From the NCBI GenBank assembly GCA_030789695.1, contig CM061130.1, positions 10,345,860-10,409,859 of the forward strand: 64,000 nucleotides of DNA, in the 5' to 3' direction. The notes below the pieces were generated by a model. It saw only the letters and a program-made list of their open reading frames with translations, had not been told where the DNA came from and did not search any database. This DNA comes from Scilla litardierei (taxonomy: Eukaryota > Streptophyta > Magnoliopsida > Asparagales > Asparagaceae). Positions 12,366-24,112 of this stretch are shown here, piece by piece (positions within the stretch are counted from its first letter, which is position 1; each line of letters begins with the position of its first letter). Position numbers and translations under genes: made by a program.

Positions 12366-13939
12366 TGTTGGCCTAGTTAGTCTACTAACTAGGTCGTACG
12401 ATATAATTTTGATGATGATAAACAAGTCGTGTGACTAACGTCTTTCATTAAGTGATTTCAGGGAGCAAAATGCAAAATAAATTTCGTTGGCAAGAGAGAG
12501 CGTGTATGTGGACATTGGTGCAAAAAGGAAAATTCAAATGAAGATTTGATTGGATACCCAAGGGATTTTCTACTTGAATTCGAACTCCATGTTCTTATCC
12601 AAAACACAGCGCACTTGGTCTCCTATTCAATCTCCTTTTCAAAAACTTCATCCCATTATCACGCACTGTATGATCTCAACTGCAAATCTTTTGAATTGCA
12701 TATCTTGAAGCTTATTTTATCATTAATGATTTAGTGTGCCTCCTGGAGAAACACAAAAACGCATAGAGATCTTATAGATATTAAGTGGGTTCATTTTCCT
12801 GTGAAGTGCTTGGGCTTTTAAAAAATTTGTGTAGTGCTTTCAATTAAACACAACAACAAGTGGAACGCACAGATTTTTTAAAAAGTGTCAACATGATCTT
12901 AATTACAATTTCCTTATCATGCTGTTTTGTTTGGCTCTCATCCAATCATGGAGGTTACGCTCTCTTCCAACAATAAAAACTAAATCATGTCAAAAACCTT
13001 GGCATAAATTTTTTCCCAGTAATAATTTTGTGCGCCATCTAAAAAGAAACGAAAGCACCAAGATTTTTTGTCTCTCGGCCTGGTATTTGTTTCTTTGGGC
13101 GACTGTATAAGTCACGCACCTGAGATCGTATTAGCATATTTTTGCGACGGCTTGCAATCATTTTCGGCCTTGCAATCATTTCGGCCACAATTTCCTCTTG
13201 GCAAATGTGATTTCGAAGAAGACAAAGGCCGAAAAAAATCAGAAGCAGTTTGTGGAACATCATCACAAGAGGTGCTTACAGCAAGGGGTTCTTCAAGCAA
13301 GTTCAAGCTTTCAACGTCTACAAATCTGTCTTGATCGCGCATCCGACTTCACACGCTCATATCTCCTGATCCAGACGTCGGATTGACAAACCGTTTGCGC
13401 CCATGCGACCACATCTTCATCCTCTTTGCAACGGTGATAGTCTCCTTTGCTCAGTTTACAGAACCATACACAGTTCAGAAGTCCTTCTACAGATCAGCCA
13501 CTGCAGAATTCAGATTCACGCAGTCATCTTTCGAAGACCATATTTTCCAATCCAGACATCAGATCAGCGAACTGTTTGAGCCCACGCGATCACGATCTCA
13601 CAAACTTTATCACGGTGATATCTCTCTGATTTTTCACCGTAGTATTAAAGCTATTTGAATCTGTTTTAGTTGTGAGATTGTATTGTGAATAGCTTTACTC
13701 TGAAGCAATCTCTGTGCTTTAACTCTTGAACTATATCTGTGTACGGTGAGATCACTACCCGTAAGTGTGATCAATTTTTATTGAGTGAAATCCTCATAGG
13801 TGTTGGGGTCGGAGTTTTGGCGGGGAGCCACTCCGTTAAAAAATATATGTGCCTGATTATCTCTGTGATTGTGATTTATTTTTATTTTGTGCCACACACC
13901 CTATTCACCCCCCCCCCCCCCCCTCTAGGGTGTTTTTCA
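12366..13939 (+). repeat. 3' LTR of the Sirevirus
   Basis: It runs from TGTTGGCCTAG to TTTTTCA. The 22-bp palindrome near the start has one central mismatch here (12372-12393). The C-run near the end has grown to 16 C (13908-13923) against 6 in the 5' LTR. Small indels, such as an extra TTTCATTAA-like stretch near 12443, separate the two copies. Confidence 0.92.
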
Positions 13940-14936
13940 TAGTTTACACCCACTCGCCTTTACCGGGAGTGGAGGGGATACTTACACCCACTCACCTTTA
14001 CCGGGATTGGAGGGGTCATACGAAGGTTGAATTATATGTGGATAGCCTCACTCCTGCCAGGGACGGGAGAGGTGAGAGGCCCGACGTACAGTGCCCGTGT
14101 CCACTGCGTCATGTGCTATATTCACCCCACATTTGGGGTGATGTCCAGGTCCTAGTATCACACAGTTTACCCAAGTTCCAAATTAATTCAATTATAAAAT
14201 AATGAAATGAGGATTGGCATGTTACTCCTTCTGCTGGCAGCACTTCCCCTTCACTTGCCTACTTCTTTGTGACTCTGTGTCATACCACAGGCACTTATAC
14301 TTGTTTTATCAGATAGTGCTTGCCTGAATGCTTGTGTTGTTATTATTATTATTATTATTCGTGCTAACCCCTTTCTTGCAGTAACTTAACACTGGACCGC
14401 AGGTATGATTCCCTTGTTTTAACTATTAAATTTTCATTATATCACTTAGTTACATACTCCATTTCTCTTGCTTGCCTTGTGATTTGATAACCTTAGAACG
14501 GAGTTCCAAATCCAAGCTGGTTCCTACTGGGGCATGCATTGATGTGCTCCTCCCTATTTTTCAAGTAGCAGAAGTAGCATGGTTGGAGGTGACTTGGAGT
14601 TGGGTTTCAGGGGTACCACTTGGTGTGAGATGTAGCTTGTGTAGGACATGGTTGTCTTGGAGGCGGAGAGTGATGGTGTATATGTAGTGGTGTACCTAGG
14701 CTATGTAAATTAATGGAAGTTGTTATATATGATATGTTGTTATTGATCTAAGTTATTTATGGTGTTGTTTTGATATTATTGTGAAGCTTCACTTGTACTA
14801 TCCTAGCATGTGCGCAGTGGCCTGCTTGTTCAGTTTCTCATTTCTCTTTCTATTCCTCTCTCTTCACCCTCACTCTTCAGGATACTTGAAAAAAAATTTA
14901 ATTAATACCGGGTATTCTGGAGAACGGGGCATGACA
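13940..14936 (+). repeat. LARD-A 5' LTR, terminal segment
   Basis: The segment resumes the LTR interrupted at 4438 and ends GGGGCATGACA. It holds near-direct repeats of CACTCGCCTTTACCGGGA around 13948-14005 and a TTATTA microsatellite at 14339-14360. It also holds the conserved phrases CTTCTGCTGGCAGCACTTCC and GGACCGCAGGTATGATTCC. The equivalent part of the 3' LTR is 44883-45908. The open stretches here are short and not conserved as protein. Confidence 0.85.
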
Positions 14937-17037
14937 GTTTTTGGTGGCCCATGCAGGTCACCGCACTGCAATGTGCGTAAGGATAGTACATGTAATGCTT
15001 CAATATTTGATTGGGATAGATTTATCCTAAGGTGGGTAGTGATCGTAGTGACCTTAGAGTTTAAGTGATCCACCCTTAAACCCCTGGCTTTAGGGAGTCC
15101 GGAGATGAACTTTCTGCAGTATATTATACCATACATGTATATTGTAGGTATACGCATGTATTTGTAACTGTATGAACCAGTGTATATAAGTGCATTGTTG
15201 TGCTTAGAGATTTGAATTATACAAGTTGCGGTATACTTGTATATTTGAATGGCATGAAAGTTACATGTATCCTGAATGCTTGTAGTGGTGTATGGATATG
15301 CGTGGGGTGTATATACTAGGTGGGCGAATGCTTGAGTGTATGTATATTTCGCCTCTATAAAAGTACATGATACGGATATATGAGGCAGGTCTGTGATATA
15401 CTTGTGTTACTCTAAGACATAGGTGATATATACATGTTTATTCGTGGATGTATACAGGTGGGTACATATAAGCTATGGTGGATATATACCTTGTAGGGGT
15501 GTGAGTGAAGATATGTATGCATGAGATATGAGTGCATATAGGTGTTTTCCTATCTATTACATTATGGTTGTGTCCCCATGTGGGGAAAATACCAATGTGT
15601 GTTATATCTATCCTTGTGTGAATAAAGTAGTGAGGTGTCCATACTGTCTTGTGGATATGTATAAGGGAAAAGTGTATGTGACTGAATATATGTGTATTTG
15701 TATGGGCAGGTGATGTAGATATAGGTATGGAATACTGGTACATAAATGTTGCTACTGTTGCATTGCTATGGTGTGAATTCTTAACGTGTTAAAATTTTGA
15801 ATAACTGTAAGTAAGTGTATGTGCTACCTATGTGCTCAAATGAACTGGTATATGGTCTTAATTTAGTATATGGTTGTAGGTTATACTATTGAGTGCAGAT
15901 AGGTGTTGTGCTATGGCCATACATAGCGTGTATGTAGCGATATAGATGAGTGATGGATGCACGGGTAGTATAAGTAATGCTCCAGGGTGTTTGGAGTAGA
16001 TGCATCCTAAGGTGGGTACGGATGCTTTAGATCCGTGCACCTAAGTTGAGGCCTTTAGCTCTATACCGTGCCTATTACGGGATAGGGATATAAGTGTGAC
16101 GTGTATCATATGTAGATGTGATTGATATAAGGATTTGAGACCATAGAGTGCAAGTATACAGGGAAAGATTGTGGGTTTGCATAGTTAAGTGAAGCTATGA
16201 TATATATTTGTGTGTATGCGTGCCATGAATGGCATCTATTGGACTATTTGGGTATATATATACTTGTAGTGTATGTATTCTTCTTTATATGGTGGCATGA
16301 AGGGGGGATTGTGTATTGGTATATGGGATACTTATATGTATGTAGGTGTGTTGTGGCAAATGTGGTGTAATTGTGTATCCATGTTGTTATTATTGACCAT
16401 GTATTGGTGAATGTATTATAAGTGGCTATATGCGTATATATGTGAATGATCCCTATTCTGATATGCATGTATCCGTATATGAAGGCGTACATATACGGGA
16501 TGTGACTGTCTACTGAATGAGTATGAATATTGAAATACACTTATTTGTGTATGCACTAATATGTTAGTAAAAGTGTGGATATATTGAATGTTATGTATAT
16601 AAGAGTATGGATAGCTACCGACTACCTGTTAGTTTAGTTTGAGTAGCTTGACTGTATAGGTGTGTAATAGCAGGATATGCATGGCATGTGTGAATGGGTG
16701 TGTGTGCCCATACATGGTAATGTATGTGCATGGTTGCATGGATCCTAATATGTATATATGCATGTCTGTATGCATACCTACTATTATAATAATAACCTGG
16801 TGTGTATGAGCGAACATGTATTTGGCTATATGTGGATTTGATACTTATACATCTGTGGGTGTATAATGAGTATAAGCTTATGGGATGTCTACGTGGGATA
16901 TTGCTTATTGCAAATACGTGAATATGTATCATATTTGTATGAATTTCTATTATGCGGGTGATGTGTTCATATATATGTGGTGTGCATGGGGGAATACGTA
17001 ATGATGTGTATATTGGGTGAATGAATGTATATATATA
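14937..17037 (+). mobile_element. LARD-A internal domain, 5' part (non-coding), with possible primer site
   Basis: Four or five bases after the LTR comes TTGGTGGCCCATGCAGG (14940-14956). It sits where a primer binding site should be and begins with the expected TGG, but I cannot assign the tRNA. A close copy lies at 47445-47461 on the minus strand. The rest is a degenerate mix of TATG, TGTA and GTAT words, rich in G and very poor in C on this strand. No coding region is credible. Long minus-strand open stretches are His/Thr/Ile repeats produced by the low-complexity sequence. The interruption at 17037 is resolved by comparison with the unbroken copy near 55770. Confidence 0.8.
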
Positions 17038-17688
17038 TCTATTATACATTTGACAGTGTTTTTTGAATCTTAGGGCTGACTAGGACAAGCTGACTAGGAC
17101 AAACAGGTTGATAGAAAGATGGCTTGGATTTAATCTTGAGAAATGAATGGTTAAGATGAGATTTTGTGAAAAGTTTTGGAGGGAAAAACATTTCTAGGGA
17201 AATAAAAGTTTATAGGGAATGAAAGTTTCTAGGGAAATGAAATTTTGTGGGTGAATGAAAGTTTCTTGGGAATAGCAGTGTGCACACAATTAATGCATTT
17301 GGGGAAAAACATAAACTTGCACTTAATACTGCAGATCGAATGCTGTTGCAGATCGAATGATATCTCCCTCAACGCGGGGCACACCGTCTCTTCGACTCAT
17401 GGGGCAAAGATGCGCCCCGAAGGCGCCCGCGCAATTTCTTTACTCTAATTTGTTGTTCTGCGCCTAAAGCGTCCACACTGATTTTTTTACACTAATTTGG
17501 TGTTCCGTGTCGAATGTGTCCGCGCCAAATTTGTTGTGCCGCACCAAAGGTGCACGTGCCGCTAAATATTTTTATGCTAATTTGATGTTCCGCGCAATTT
17601 TGGCTGTGGAAATAATTTTTTGGGGAATAAAGATTTTGTGGGGGAAAATCTTAAATGAACCGTGCCTGCGGGCACGTGTTATGACTAG
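17038..17688 (+). mobile_element. Non-autonomous Helitron 1
   Basis: The element begins TCTATTATAC directly after an A. It ends with a 6-bp hairpin (CGTGCC at 17661-17666 and GGCACG at 17671-17676), eight bases, then CTAG (17685-17688). TC at the 5' end and hairpin plus CTRR at the 3' end are the Helitron signature. It encodes no protein. A CG-rich motif GAAGGCGCCCGCG is shared with the other Helitrons here. Confidence 0.8.
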
Positions 17689-18219
17689 TCTATATTACAA
17701 AAGAGGGAGGTTTTTGAATCTTTGTCCCATGTGGCAATGTCACATCGCCACATGGGACAACCTTCTTAAACCCAAAACATAAAAAACACAAAACTCCACC
17801 CAACCCCCAAAAACACACCCAAAACCAAACACCCAAAATTACACCCCCAAGCAAAAAAAAACAAAAACCCCAAGACACTACACACACTCAAACCCACCAT
17901 TCTCATTTTCACCCGTTTTTGCACTCATCGAAACACCCGTCTAAAAAAATTGAAACCCAAACAAAACACAGGGAATGTGCAATCAAAGCGGCGGGCTGAG
18001 CTTTTTGGGCGTCCGTTTCAATTAACCCCTCAAGCATAGATCCGAAGGCGCCCGCGCCGAATTTATTGTTCCTCGCCGAAGGCGGCCGTGGCTCTAAATT
18101 TTTTTACACTAATTTGTTGTTCTTTTATATTTTGGCTGTAGAAATAGTTTTTTGAGGACAAAGATTTTGCCGGAAAAAATTTTGAATACACCGTACCCGC
18201 GGGTACGGGTTATGACTAG
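17689..18219 (+). mobile_element. Non-autonomous Helitron 2, abutting Helitron 1
   Basis: It starts TCTATATTACAAAAG on the base after the CTAG of Helitron 1. It ends with an 18-bp perfect palindrome (18191-18208, half-site CCGTACCCG) followed by TTATGA-type spacing and CTAG (18216-18219). The 5' ends of the two elements share TCTAT and a GTTTTTGAATCTT phrase. It has no coding content. A 14-bp inverted repeat (TCCCATGTGGCAAT-like) lies near 17725-17760. Confidence 0.8.
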
Positions 18220-18423
18220 TATATATATATTTTTGGAAAGTAAGTATGTATCTTTATTATGTAAATATCAACAGTACAAAAAATGCTTACCGTTAAAGGC
18301 ATCAAGATCTAAAAGAGAGGGGATAGGGCACAAGCGCCGTCACCCTCTACTAGTATTTCTTAACCCCCCAACGTAAGCCAAGCAACAAAAATTCAAGAAA
18401 AATTAGCCGTTATCTCTGAAACC

Positions 18424-21400
18424 TCACTTTTCAAGAGCTTCCTTTGCTTCAGTATCTTCAAGATCTTGGTCCTTCATAGCTATCCTGATATCAGCAGCGA
18501 TGTCTTCAAATAGGGCTATTTTATTTCTTTCCACTTTATCAAAAATTCTTTTGTTTCTCTCTTGCCAGATATGCCAGACAACAGCCGAGATGGTGGTTTT
18601 AGCTAACATGCTCAAGGTACCCTTGTTGCCGTAAATACTTAAGAATAGGTCACATACAGAATTTAAAGAGATAGGGGTGCTCAAAGTAGTACCGAATTTC
18701 AAGAGGCTTCGAGCAATCAGGTACCGTGAGAAGTCACAGCCGAAATATAAGTGGTCCAAGGTCTCTTCATTATCACCCGCACACAGAGCACAATTTCCGG
18801 CAATTTGAAGACCCCTGCGCCTGAGCACGTCCTTGGTCATTAATTTCCCTTTGAGAGCCCTCAATAACGTCAAAGAGAACTTAGGTATATAGCCACTATA
18901 CCAGACTATTTTATGATAGGGAAATTTAACTCCCATCGTCCTGACCCCCTCCCAAGACTCTTTGAATTTGAAAAGAGGGCTAGGTATCCATTTCCATTGA
19001 TCTGCACCTGTCTTTAAAGCCACACTATGAAGAAGAGGCCTGATGTTATCAATAGTTGGGTCATTGGTCCAAGTGGTGCCTGATCAGTAATCCGCAACCC
19101 TCATGTTATCCGCTCCCGCCGGAATGTCATGACTATCTTTTAGGGGCCCCCCTCCAACCAGTTATCATGCCAGAAAAGCGTGGATCTACCATCCCGTACC
19201 ACCTTTTTAATGAGTTTTTGCGAGATATCCTGGCAGTGAAGAAGGAACTTCCATGTACCGGAGTCAGAGGGCTCTCCTTTTGCCATATAGAAGTTATCAA
19301 TATCTCCATAACGTCCCCTCATATGCTCAGCCCAGATACCCTCTGCTGCCAGTAATCTCCATGTCAGTCAAACTCCGGCAGCCAGATTTAAATCTGACAA
19401 CAACCTGATACCAACCCCCCCTCCTCCTTAGGAGTGCAGACCCCTCGCCACGACCAAATGCGAGTATTGCCCCAAATGAAACGCCTGCACATGGAAGATA
19501 TAGTACGAAGCACAGTAGTGGGGATGCGGAAAGCTTGTATCCAGAAGGAGACCATACCATATATGACAGATCGGACCAATTCAATACGGCCCGAGATGGA
19601 GAGGGAGGTCGAAGCCCAACCTGCAAGCCTTTTTTTGCACTTATCTACCAGCCTGCAGTAAGATATTGTCTTGGGGTACTTTGAGGAAAGAGGGAGTCCT
19701 AGATATGTCGTGATGGTAGTAGCCAATCTTATTCCCAGACTTATGGATAATTCCTCAGGATGCTTAGTCCCTTTGCTGAAGATCCCTGCACTTTTATCCC
19801 AGTTTATATAAAGGCCTGGTATGTTGGAAAATTCGGACATCAGTATTTTAAGGCCATGTAGAGAGAAATGGTTAGCACGGCAGAACACAAGTAAATCATC
19901 TGCGAACAGGAGGTGGGAAATAGAACCTGTCCTCCTCATTGGGTGTATGGTACCCATTGCTAAGGCCTTACCCACCAGCAGAGAGAATGCCTCCATTACA
20001 ATGACAAACAGGTATGGAGAGAGAGGATCACCCTGCCGAAGACCTCTGTTCCCTTCAAAGTAACCTGCAGGGGTACCATTTACCATCACAGAGAAAGTAG
20101 GAGTTGATATGCATTCTTTTATCCAATTAATAAATCTGCCTTTGAAACCCAACAAGTGAAGCATGAAGTAGACAAACTCCCTATTGACACTGTCGAAAGC
20201 TTTCTTTAGGTCCAATTTTATGCAGGCTCTCGATCCCATAGGATTGCTGAAGTCCCTAATTTGCTCATGCGCAATGAGGGAACAATCAGATAACAATCTG
20301 CCCTTGAGAAAAGCTGCTTGATTAGGAGATATCAGCTCGTGAATGACTTCTTTAAGTCTGTTGCATAGCACTTTACTTATAATCTTGTATAATACATTGC
20401 AACAAGCTATGGGTCTATAGTCCCCTAAGCTAGAGGCATTTGAGCTCTTTGGGACGAGGGTAAGGAAAGTATGATTAAACTGGGTAAATAACTTACCAGT
20501 CCTGAAGAAAGAATGAATATCTGATATGACATCCTCCTTTATCAGATTCCAATTATGTTGGTAGAAGAAAGCATTAAACCCGTCCAGACCCGGAGCTTTG
20601 TCTGGCCCCATTTGGAAAACCGCATTTTTGATTTCATCATTAGTCACCCGTCTGTCAAACCAGTTTGAGGCCTCTTCCGTAATCTTACGCTTAGGCACAA
20701 GCTTTGGGAAAGTACTCATGTAGTCTGATTGGTTGTACAAGTCTTCATAGAATTTCGGGGCTTCAGATATCAGATCATCCAAAGAAGAGTCTTGCACACC
20801 ATTCACATCCACAAGATGGCACAAGTTGTTATGACACTGTCTTGACTTCATTGCGTTGTAAAAAAACTTGGTGTTCCTATCACCCAAACTAAGCCACTAC
20901 TGACGGCTTTTTTGTCTGCACATTGCCTCCTCTATTCCAATTAGTCTGGATAACTCTTTTGCAAGCCCATGTTCTTTAGCCTGCAGGTTTTCATCATTAT
21001 GCAATGACCACAGACCCCTTATTTCTTCAAGATCTGTGCGGCATTTTATAATAAAATCTTTGGCTAGTTGGTTCCGCACCCATTCACGCAAAAGAGGCTT
21101 AAGTCTCTTCAATTTGTGGAACAATCTAAATATTGGAGGGCCTTGGATGAATTGACCCCAGCTAGCTTCAACCAGTTCAGTGTATCCTGGCATCTCCACC
21201 CAAGAATTAAAGAATTTGGAAGGCTTAGGATTGGACAATACCTGAGTGTGCAATTTGATCACCATGGCGGAGTGGTCGCTTGTATTAGGATCCAGATATT
21301 CAGTGTACGAATCAGTTAGCTTGGCCAGCCATTCCCCGTTACAGAAGGCCCTATCCAGCTGTGCCGCAATACGTCCGCTTCCAACTCTTTTGTTGCACCA

Positions 21401-21949
21401 GCTTATTGGGTTTCCGGTAGTTTTCAATTCTTGGAGAGAGCAGTCATTTATACAATTATTGAATTCCTGAACCATGCTTTCCTCCAGTCTGCGTCCGCCA
21501 ATTTTATCTTTAGTATAGAGGACACAATTAAAGTCTCCAGCTACAAGCCAAGACTCATTTTGCAGAATAGTGGAATCCGATTTCAATTGTTGCCATAAGC
21601 ACCTCCTATCTGTGCTTGTATTAAGAGCGTAGACAGCAGTGAACACCATACCAAAACCGCCCATATTTCTACACCGAATAGAAACATGTTGTGCCGAACT
21701 TGAGATTATAGTTGCTTGCCAAATGTTAGGGTCAAGGCCCAGAAGGATCCTACCACCTCTGTGGGATTCAAAATTGTTTATTACCAGCCAGTGCTTGGGA
21801 AAGCAAGACTTTAGGGCTACCGTATCCCTCTTTAGTTTGGTTTCTAATAAAGCCACCAGAGACGGCTTCAGCTTCTTCAATCTGTCTCTAAGATCCCTGC
21901 GCCTCACCGCATTGTTGAGGCCTCTCGTGGTCCAAATGAACATCGACAT
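18424..21949 (-). pseudogene. LINE ORF2 (endonuclease-reverse transcriptase), broken
   Basis: ORF2 begins at ATG 21949-21947. The endonuclease has LLETKLKR, AGDFNCVL and TSDHSAM, the usual acidic and His motifs, but the first motif reads IWTTRGLN where plant L1s normally have Asn after Trp. A TAG at 20894-20896 splits endonuclease from RT. RT shows PGLDGFNAFFYQ, LDLKKAFDSVN, GLRQGDPLSPYLF and the catalytic LLFADDLLVF. After about 19420 the frame shifts at least twice. The zf-RVT-type C-terminus (CALCAGDNEETLDHLYFGC, near 18770) lies in another frame and ends at 18424. The breaks indicate an inactive copy. Confidence 0.9.
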
Positions 21950-23570
21950 TAACAGGGGTTGGGATGAGGTCGTACAGAGGTGGATTCCTTTAGCCTCGTG
22001 CTTTTCCTGGTGTTCGTAACAACTTCCGGGGCTGTACTTGATTTCTTCATCTTCGGAAGCTCGGTTTTGCATTGCAGATTTTCCTGTTCAATCTCACAAT
22101 CTGGATTTGCATAGCTCAAAATAGCTGGAAGCTTATCAACCCCCGTATCAACAGTGTCTTCTATCAATGATGGCAGGCCAATAGGGACAGTCATGTGAGC
22201 TACCGAATTGAACTCCTCATGCATTACTCGGTCTGCAACAGTGTTGGTATCCAACAACACAGGGTGCATTTTCTCGCAAGTGGGCAAAGGGATCGGGGAC
22301 TGGTAACCAGCCTCCAGGCTTGCTTGGCCTTTTTCTGGAAGGACCATAACATTATCACCCTCAGGCTGCTTAGTAACGGGTTGGACTTGGGTATCAATAT
22401 TTAAATTATCAACATCAGCACGCATTTGACCCTCTAGAGCTTGATTCACACCCATTACCTGTGAATCAGTACCAGGCAAATTAATCTTAATGGAGTCCAC
22501 TTCTCCCACATCTATCTTTGTTTCTCCTTCTGTTATATTAGTTTGGATTGAAGAGAGCTTTAAAAGATCCGGACATTGCAAGTCGGAGTGACCAAAACAA
22601 ACGCAATGGCTGCAATGCGGTGGTTCCCCCTCGAACTTGGTGTCAACATTAATAACTCCTCCTTCTTCCAGGTTAATCCCTACTTTGCTTGGCAATGGCT
22701 TCGTAGCATCCACCTCTACTAAACATCTGGCATAAGATAGTCTCTCTAGTTTGGCCATGGCACGATCCAAACAGATTGGTTTACCTATCAGAGAAGCAAC
22801 CACATTTAGAATCTCCAGTGTCCACATACCAAGCGGCAGACCATGCAGTTGTACCCACACTGGTACTGATACCAAAATATCATGATCATGGCGCAGCGTT
22901 GGGCTCCATCGCTGCAAGACTGTGAGACGCCCATCAAACAGCCAAGGGCCCCCGTGAAGTATCCTCTCACATTCTTCCCCACATTCAAAACGAAAGTAGA
23001 AGAAACCGTTGTCCCGACTGTATACCTGGACTCTTTTTTTCAGTTTCCAAAGCCTATCAACCCAAGCCCTGATCTAGCCATAATAGGGAACATTGCCAAG
23101 CACGTAACCAACCAGAGTGTTTTTCCACCGCTCTGCTCCTCTTGCCAACATAGATTTTCTCACCATACCCCTCGACAATCCCTCCTCATCGAGAACGGGA
23201 GGAATATAGGTCATCGTTAAGGAATCCTCATAGGATCTCCTATTAGTACAAACATCAGACCAAGTAAGTTTAGCACCAGAAGTGTTGATTTGAAGATCTA
23301 CCTTTGGTCGGACAGGAATCTTATCAACTCGCTCAGAAGCCACAGAAATCCTTGGCAATGGCTACCCCCGCCGTAAGTTCACCCTATTTCGATTGTCAAA
23401 CCCCCGATCAGAACGCACCCTATTTGATTTCTCCGGGACTCCCCCATGGATCTGGCGAGATCTAAGCCCTAGCTCCCTTTGATCTTTACCCTTGTTCTTC
23501 CTAGACACCACCTGCCAACCATCATCCGCAGTTTTACGCACATCGCCGCCGCTGTCAAACTTAGGGATGC
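21949..23570 (-). pseudogene. LINE ORF1 (DUF4283 plus CCHC zinc knuckle), two stops
   Basis: This is the nucleic-acid-binding ORF1 of plant L1 elements. A single frame is open from about 23570 to a TAA at 21949-21951, except for TAG codons at 23362-23364 and 23074-23076. The N-terminal half resembles DUF4283 (ILHGGPWLFDGRL near 22960). It is followed by VPVWVQLHGLPLGMW (about 22860) and the zinc knuckle CSHCVCFGHSDLQC (about 22600). The C-terminal third is acidic and low in recognisable structure. The exact start is uncertain. The ATG of ORF2 overlaps its stop codon. Confidence 0.85.
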
Positions 23571-23574
23571 CGCC

Positions 23575-23705
23575 GCTCTAGGGGATGCCGCCGCTCTAGG
23601 GGATGCCGACGCCGATGGGGATGCCGCCCTTGGGGATGCCGCCGCCGTCCTTGGGGATGCCGCCGCCGACCTTGGGGATTCCGCCGCCAGGGTCGTGCAA
23701 ATCGC
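23575..23705 (-). repeat. GC-rich short tandem repeat at the LINE 5' end
   Basis: The plus strand shows about seven imperfect copies of a 15-21-base unit built on GGGGATGCCGCCGC(T/C). It lies in the LINE 5' leader or the extreme N-terminus of ORF1. GC content is far above the surroundings. Copies differ in length by multiples of three in most steps. Confidence 0.8.
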
Positions 23706-23790
23706 TCCCTCCGATATTAACGCTCATCACTTATCAAAAATACAAATAAGAATATATATACATATATATATATATACATATACATACATA

Positions 23791-24078
23791 CTAGTCATAA
23801 CCCATGCCCGCGGGCACGGTTCATTTAAGATTTTCCCCGCGTTTTTTGTTCCCCGAAAAATTATTTCAACATCCAAAATTTAACAGAACAATAAATTAGC
23901 ATAAAAATATTTAGCGGCACGGGCACCTTCGGTGCGGAGCAAAAAATTTAGCGGAAAAAAAATTTAGCGGAAAAAATTTAGCGGGCGCCTTTGGCGCGGA
24001 CGATGTTATTTTTACGTTAATTTGTTGTTCCGCTAAATTGTTTTACGCTAAATTTTTTATTTTGTTTAATTTAATGGA
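23791..24078 (-). mobile_element. Helitron 3, 3' end (minus strand)
   Basis: On the minus strand the sequence ends with the palindrome TGCCCGCGGGCA (23805-23816), a short spacer and CTAG (23791-23794) followed by T. The adjacent 250 bases share GCGGAAC, GGCGCCT and (T)TTAGCG phrases with Helitrons 1 and 2. The element continues to the right, but I could not locate its 5' TC end, so the right limit given is only the recognisable part. Confidence 0.65.
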
Positions 24079-24112
24079 TTATGTTTCTCAATTTTTTCCA
24101 AGGCATTTTTAA

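Larger units (their letters stand above)
4439..13939 (+). mobile_element. Full-length Sirevirus (Ty1/copia) inserted in the LARD-A 5' LTR
   Basis: Both LTRs, a tRNA-iMet primer site, gag, pol in copia order (protease, integrase, RT, RNase H) and repeated purine tracts are present. The flanks are GACTT (4434-4438) and TAGTT (13940-13944). The uninterrupted homologous site at 44878-44882 reads GAGTT, which supports a decayed 5-bp target duplication. No extra 3' ORF remains. The coding regions are broken by stops and frameshifts, so the copy is defective. Confidence 0.93.
18220..23745 (-). mobile_element. L1-type LINE retrotransposon
   Basis: The element lies on the minus strand, with its 5' end near 23740 and its 3' end near 18225. 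Its two ORFs are described separately. Both ends lie in TA-rich sequence (TATATATATA near 18219-18230 and 23755-23775), so a target duplication cannot be separated from the microsatellite. No long poly(A) tail is visible; the 3' end reads into an A/TA-rich stretch. It was inserted within the cluster of Helitrons. Confidence 0.88.

Noticed and set aside
14472..14687. A small gene in the LARD-A LTR (also 45445-45720)
   Set aside because: The two LTR copies give different C-termini through a frameshift, and other LTR copies lack the frame.
15438..17049. Long minus-strand open stretches rich in His, Thr, Ile and Tyr (also at 55831-56927 and 62269-62607)
   Set aside because: They arise from degenerate TATG/TGTA repeats that rarely form stops on the complementary strand. 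Copies do not keep the same frame, and no domain or motif is visible.
23479..23883. Plus-strand ORF with Ala/Asp/Gly repeats
   Set aside because: It is the reverse of the LINE 5' tandem repeat running on into TA repeats and a Helitron end, so it crosses three unrelated elements.
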